Positions 59,665-64,000 of a stretch of 64,000 nt of DNA are shown here, in pieces. Within the stretch, counting starts at the first letter, position 1. The number at the start of each line of letters is the position of its first letter. This DNA comes from Achatina immaculata (taxonomy: Eukaryota > Mollusca > Gastropoda > Stylommatophora > Achatinidae). The notes beneath the pieces were generated by a model. That model made no database searches, had not been told where the DNA came from, and was given only the letters and a program-made list of their open reading frames with translations. The DNA lies in contig CM019713.1 of NCBI GenBank assembly GCA_009760885.1, positions 29,754,927-29,818,926 of the forward strand. Reading direction: 5' to 3'. The position numbers and the translations under genes were made by a program.

Positions 59665-59730
59665 CTTAGTTTGCAGATTAATGATATGAATGCCTATGTC
59701 ATTGACTCCAACATAGCACTGGATTGGTGA
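59665..59730 (-). CDS. Antepenultimate exon of FERM-like protein
   Basis: Minus strand: a long T-run and GTAG precede 22 codons, SPIQCYVGVNDIGIHIINLQ then TK, followed by GTAAGG. Phase 0 at both ends. YVGVN..G.H..N..TK matches the first strands of a FERM F3 lobe (GVN..GL/IH pattern) and is the main reason for the family call. The next upstream exon was not identified with confidence. The 2-kb rRNA chimera lies 200 bp upstream and would be intronic if the gene continues beyond it. Confidence 0.65.
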
Positions 59731-59930
59731 CTACAAAAAAAAAAAAAAAACACTGCATATATACAATGTATATCAACAGACTGAATCATCTAATAACACA
59801 CTTCTTTAAAGCAATGTTATGTTATATGATATACACATGCACACACACACACACAAAATACCACTTTGTTTCAGGAAATAAATTGTTGTTATTCATTTCA
59901 AACTTAACCAGAAGACCTCTCTTATTACTT

Positions 59931-59942
59931 AATGTCTTGTGT
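59931..59942. repeat. Left target-site duplication of the rRNA chimera
   Basis: AATGTCTTGTGT, identical to 61967-61978, bracketing the whole 59943-61966 insert. Flanks on both sides are AT-rich and the insert is GC-rich. Confidence 0.8.
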
Positions 59943-60429
59943 GTCAGCCGCGCAGAGCTGCGCCGAGCTGCACAGCGCGGGCTGCTGCTGTTGCGCAGGC
60001 CGACCGTTCCTTTGGCGAAAAAGCGCTCTCGAGTTCCGTGCGTGGGGAGACAGGCTTTCGCTCCCTTCCCGGACGGCGAGAGTTAAGGTGTTTCGATGCA
60101 GAAGCAAGTGGTTTGTCCATCGAGCGAAGCATGTAAACGGCTGGCCAGCCAGGTTCATGCTAACGATGTAGTACGGTTTTGTCGATCGATGGTCTCGAAA
60201 TTGGCCCATCTCTCGCAAAGAGTATCGGGTCTGCAGTATGTAACGTGTGTTGTTTGTGGGTGGTCAGGCTTTCTTCTCCGCTCGTTAGAGCAGAGAGAGC
60301 CGCCCCCGCCAGTTAAAGGAAATGAAACGCTGCTGGGGTCGAAAGGGATCCACTCTGAGCAGAGTGCTGTCTCCCTTGCCCCGCGTCGGTCTGTCGGCAG
60401 ATATCCGACAAAGGTTCGGTGAAGAAAGC
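59943..60429 (+). other. Putative 5' external transcribed spacer of rDNA
   Basis: 487 bp of GC-rich sequence directly upstream of the 18S start, with a sharp composition change at its left border. Position alone makes it the 5' ETS; I have no reference to compare. It begins immediately after the target duplication. Confidence 0.6.
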
Positions 60430-60652
60430 TATCTGGTTGATCCTACCAGTAGTCATATGCTTGTCTCAAAGATTAAGCCATGCATGTCTAAGTTCACACT
60501 GTCTCACGGTGAAACCGCGAATGGCTCATTAAATCAGTCGAGGTTCCTTAGATGACACGATCCTACTTGGATAACTGTGGCAATTCTAGAGCTAATACAT
60601 GCTTACCAAGCTCCGACCCTCGTGGAAAGATCGCTTTTATTAGTTCAAAACC
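60430..60652 (+). rRNA. 18S rRNA 5' fragment (223 nt), pseudogene
   Basis: Begins TATCTGGTTGATCCTACCAG (consensus TAYCTGGTTGATCCTGCCAG), continues with GTCATATGCTTGTCTCAAAG, the ATTAAGCCATGCATGTCTAAG helix region, AAACCGCGAATGGCTCATTA, AATTCTAGAGCTAATACATG, and stops matching after TTATTAGTTCAAAACC. A few substitutions relative to conserved 18S (for example G to A in CCTGCCAG) indicate relaxed constraint. The rest of 18S is absent from the window. It is joined directly to the 1.3-kb repeat. Confidence 0.9.
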
Positions 60653-61966
60653 CCGCTGTTGGCGAGATCTTCAGCTGCCGTGCGTGGAGCGGTGCTCCTC
60701 CCGGCCAATGAAGAAATTTGCAAATGAGGTTGCCGCGCAGCATCACTGCGGAAAAGGTGGTAGAAAGGATAAAGCGAAGCAAACAGTCAAATCACGGCAC
60801 CTATGGTCTGGAGGTCGGCCACGTCCTGAGTGCAGTCATATCGGGTGAAATGCATGAACCAGCTTGTCCCAGAGGTTAAGACACTGCTGGCGAGACTCTT
60901 CAAATGCCGCGCGTGGAGTGAAGCTCCTCCCGGTTAAGGAAGTAAATGCGGAAAAGAAATAAAGGTTGCTGTGCGGAGCCGATGGGAAAAGGTGGTGGAA
61001 AGTGAAGTTTAACCGGTATGTCCAGTAGTGTTGCTATGAGAGCTATACCACGGCACCTCTGCTCTAGAGGCCGCCCACGTCCGAAATACACCTACACTGG
61101 TGAAATATGCCTAAACCGGCACACACCAGGGGTGGAACTTGATGGCTAGACATGTCATGCCACCTCTGCTCTAGAGGTCGGTAACGCCTGATAAACACCC
61201 ATACTGGTGAATTTTGCCTAAACCGGCTCATACCAGGGGTGAATCTTGAAGGCTATGCATGTCATAGTACCTCTGCCCTAGAGGTCGGTCCCGTCCCAAA
61301 CACGCCCATACTGGGATAATGCCTAAACCAGCTCAACCCAGGGGTAGAAGTCACTAGTGGCGAGGATTCGTCCTCCTGGATAAAAGCTCCATCCTGGTCA
61401 CAACTAGGAAGGGTAGCAGCCACGACCGCAAAATGCTGAAGTCAGAGACACTGGACCAGTCCAGTCTAGATAGGCAACCACCTCTCACCCGTGCGGGGAT
61501 GTTTGCGTATCCTAATCACGCTGAGGTTTTCCGGTGAGAAAGTCCAACCCTGGACTGGATGGGCAACCACCTCTCACCCGGCGGTGATACATGGATATCT
61601 CAAAACACGTCGAGGTTTTCCGGTGAGAAAGTCAAACTCTGGCCTGGGTGGGCTACCGCCTCTCACCCAGAGGGGATGCACTGATATCCTAAACACGTCA
61701 AGGTCTTCCGGTGAGAAAGTCCAACCCTAGACTAAACTGGTGCAATGAAAACCACTGTGTCATGCAATCCCGCTTCCGAGACCCACCAAGAATACAGGCT
61801 AAAGCACTGTGATACTCTGAACCCCTTGTGGTCCTCTCGTGGATCTCGTGTGGTCTATTTTGGACCACACAGGGGACCACGGGACCTAACGAGGACCACA
61901 GGTGTGAATTCAGTAGGTTCACAGTGCGGTTTTTGGTGGTAGAAGTGAACGAAGAAGAAGAAGAAG
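60653..61966 (+). mobile_element. 1.3-kb interspersed repeat, copy B
   Basis: Collinear with copy A at 47742-49035 from CCGCTGTTGGCGAGA to the (GAA)n tail, with the same internal blocks and moderate divergence. Its 5' end coincides with that of copy A, so the 18S junction falls at the natural (or shared) 5' end of the repeat. The pair CC at 60651-60652 could belong to either part. Confidence 0.75.
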
Positions 61967-61978
61967 AATGTCTTGTGT
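61967..61978. repeat. Right target-site duplication of the rRNA chimera
   Basis: AATGTCTTGTGT immediately after (GAA)n; perfect copy of 59931-59942. Confidence 0.8.
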
Positions 61979-62259
61979 ACAACCATCTTCCAATGTTAAT
62001 GAATGCCAAATTAAACAATGTTGGTTTTTTTTACACCTGGTAGAGTGCGCTTCCACTTTATTTAATACCAGCAGCTCAACAAAGATCAATATCGTTCCTC
62101 ACTGTTCCCTGAGGCATGTAAGGCAGAGAACAAAAATCTCCACTCGGTTGGGTTTTGAAACCCCTTTTCTATTTCTCATCTCAACTTTCTTGTACTTTTG
62201 AGTTCAGCGTTAAAGTTCTGTCTATATGCACCACTTGGTCTATTTTCTCAGTGTGGTAT
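61979..62259. other. No gene seen
   Basis: Unique AT-rich spacer between the chimera and the next LINE end. Confidence 0.4.
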
Positions 62260-62548
62260 CATGACCTTAATATTGAAGAAGGCTGGCTAGTAAAGAGGAT
62301 TAAAGAGAGAAAACTTAAATATTTTGGACATGTTAAATGTCATGATAATCTAAAGAAGACAGTCTTGGAAGGGTGCATAATAGGAAAATGAAAGAGGAAG
62401 ACCAAGGCGAAGATGGCTGCAGGACATCGCTGATGATCTGTGAATGGGTGCATCAGCAGCAGGCCATCTTGCTCACAACTGAGAGGCCTACAGGAGTGCA
62501 AAGTTCTGCAAGGGTCATGCGAATGAATGAATGAATGAATGAATGAAT
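62260..62548 (+). mobile_element. LINE 3' end, family 1, short copy
   Basis: Begins LNIEEGWLVKRIKERKLKYF and covers only the last 80 codons, with a stop and frameshifts in the KRGRPR region. Ends in (AATG)n at 62521-62548, the clearest tail of this family. Confidence 0.8.
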
Positions 62549-62859
62549 GGTATCATGTCCATCGATTTTCCTGTGGTTATTTCCTTTTTTTCTCATGTGC
62601 AGCACAAACATAGCCTATCTCCATCCTGTTTTTTTATCACTCATTCTGGATTCTGGAATGTCCAAAGAATTCTGTATATTTCAACAGTAGCTTAGATGTG
62701 GTCATCTTTAGTTTGGATAGCTTTTTTTTACATTAGAGTATTCTAGTGTAACTTTGCTTTAGTTTAGTCTTGCTGCCTGACTGGTTGGTTGCTTGCTAGG
62801 CTTCATCCTTACACTCTTAGCAAATCAAAAAGACCCCAATCTCCTCCCTAATAAATCCC
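62549..62859. other. No gene seen
   Basis: AT-rich, no supported feature. Confidence 0.4.
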
Positions 62860-63039
62860 TCAGTATACAGCAACCACTGACACATTTTGATTTACAACAA
62901 GTTCTGTACAAATTTTTGTTCTCTCCCTTCCATGTCTAACATAAGGTGGCATCATTTCTGCTAGTCCTGTGAGTCTGGTTTGTTCTTCATACATAAAGTA
63001 ATCCTGCATGAGGCATTCTGTCATCATTAGGCTTGTGTC
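62860..63039 (-). CDS. Possible terminal exon, unrecognised
   Basis: The minus strand has TTGTCACTACAG and then 59 codons, starting DTSLMMTECLMQDYFMYEEQ and continuing TRLTGLAEMMPPYVRHGRER to a stop. The amino-acid make-up is protein-like and the sequence is not repetitive. I do not recognise it, and its phase does not match the candidate exon at 63192-63320. It could also be an old element fragment. Confidence 0.25.
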   Translation of the reverse strand, partial: DTSLMMTECLMQDYFMYEEQTRLTGLAEMMPPYVRHGRERTKICTELVVNQNVSVVAVY

Positions 63040-63191
63040 CTGTAGTGACAATCCTCTATTGTAGAGGTTACCTGGTTATGTGTTTTAGTGTATACAAGTG
63101 CATACAGAGTGTAAATGTTTATCTCTGCTGAGATGATCAAATATCATATTTCCTTTCATATAATATCAGTGTATAAAGACACACCACATAC

Positions 63192-63320
63192 CTATCATCT
63201 GGCAAGCAATATTTTGGAACAAAACTAAAAACCCCACATTTTCCATGAATTTTATAATCCTTCCGTCGGCAGAGTTTTGGTCCAAGACTATATGGTACTA
63301 TGTATCCTCCCACTGAACTT
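63192..63320 (-). CDS. Possible internal exon, unrecognised
   Basis: The minus strand has TTTTTTGCTCAAG, then a frame reading SSVGGYIVPYSLGPKLCRRK and DYKIHGKCGVFSFVPKYCLP ending DDR at AG|GTATGTGG. Other frames have stops within it. Start and end phases are 2 and 2. It might belong to the FERM-like gene or to another; no family recognised. Confidence 0.25.
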
Positions 63321-63968
63321 CTTGAGCAAAAAATGCGACTAACCTTATAAACGATATGCCCACACCCACAGCTAACACACACGAGCTAGCTTGCTTGGGT
63401 TTTGCTGACTACCTCACAAACTACACTACAGTCAAAATGGTACAGGTCTAATGCATCAATCACTCACAGAATCTCATAACTTGATTAAGGTTTACACCTA
63501 TTCTTAAATTACCAGGTACATTGTTTTTTTTTTTGTTTAGACCAGTGGGGTACCATCAACAGTTGCTGAAGAGCGGGGGAACCAAGTCAGAAAATCGCTT
63601 TACTGCAGTGCATTAACAGCAGAAACATTCACTGAACTCCAGTATGGCACCATCAGCAGAGCATTATGATAAATATGGTAAGCTTACAATCTGGCTATAA
63701 TGAATAAACAATATCATCCAGCTAGATCTTTAAATGCATGTTTAGGTGTTAGTCTAGTACCAGTAACTTCCACCCCAAGGCCTATCCAAACTTAAATATG
63801 GGGGTATAGGATGCAGGTTGATTTCTGGAGGAATTTTTAGGGGAGAAAAAAAGTGCATCTGATAAGGGAGGAAATATGGTATGTACCATTTTGCATGTGA
63901 ACTAGACCTCTCTCTTTTTTATTTTAGGCAGATTTTTTGGTGGCTGTTTCTGCCTCTCTATAAGATAT
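63321..63968. other. No gene recognised
   Basis: AT-rich; no supported feature. Confidence 0.4.
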
Positions 63969-64000
63969 CTGAGCCTGAGTGGTGAAGTGGTTAGTGCACA
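63969..64000 (+). mobile_element. Possible SINE head, cut by window end
   Basis: TGAGTGGTGAAGTGGTTAGT followed by GCACA resembles a tRNA-derived SINE start with an A box. The B box would lie beyond the window. Confidence 0.35.

Noticed and set aside
60430..60652. A functional 18S gene
   Set aside because: Only the first 223 nt are present, with changes at conserved sites, and the fragment is fused to a dispersed repeat.

Overview
This is a repeat-dense animal nuclear window. An 18S rRNA 5' fragment at 60430-60652 looks most like molluscan, probably gastropod, 18S. Several families of non-LTR retrotransposons of the endonuclease/reverse-transcriptase type, a Penelope-like element and split genes with GT-AG introns also fit a marine mollusc. 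The assignment is from memory of sequence character, without a search. By my count minisatellites and microsatellites cover about a quarter of the window, and LINE-type fragments much of the rest. Most long open frames are repeat artefacts (for example 20061-23921, 6645-8351, 28616-29845).

Layout. 0-5 kb: a LINE 3' end and five short minisatellites. 5.9-10 kb: two LINE 3' ends in a row; the second appears to have been inflated to 3.3 kb by a 12-bp array and a 41-bp array. 10-20 kb: old LINE/SINE pieces, a candidate coding exon on the minus strand whose donor site is repeated many times downstream, an intact intronless RPL32-like frame, and four tandem arrays. 20-24 kb: a 3.9-kb array of 36-bp units with higher-order structure. 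24-33 kb: LINE copies plus arrays of 33, 18, 34-37, 18 and 23 bp. 33-36 kb: a LINE with an intact YADD reverse transcriptase core, an opposed LINE, then a last exon encoding an IAP-type RING finger. 36-44 kb: arrays of 30, 34, 49 and 43 bp; the 43-bp array is split by a Penelope-like insertion with matching target-site duplications. 44-53 kb: further LINE copies, one internally deleted, and the first copy of an unfamiliar 1.3-kb interspersed repeat.

53-60 kb carries the last three coding exons of a minus-strand gene (59665-59730, 58041-58109, 53213-53356). They join in phase and encode what looks like the C-terminal (F3) lobe of a FERM protein, tentatively KRIT1-like. A 3-kb LINE sits in one of its introns. 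Just upstream of these exons lies the most notable object: a 2.0-kb insertion at 59943-61966 made of pre-rRNA (putative 5' ETS plus the first 223 nt of 18S) joined to a second copy of the 1.3-kb repeat. It ends in (GAA)n and is flanked by a perfect 12-bp target-site duplication. This reads as a chimeric retrocopy made by template switching.

Few genes are supported: the FERM-like exons, the RING exon, the RPL32-like frame and the 33-codon exon at 13573-13671, with a few weaker exon candidates. They do not form a pathway. The window mainly records retrotransposition and minisatellite growth, including arrays that seem to have started inside retrotransposon sequence or at an exon-intron border.
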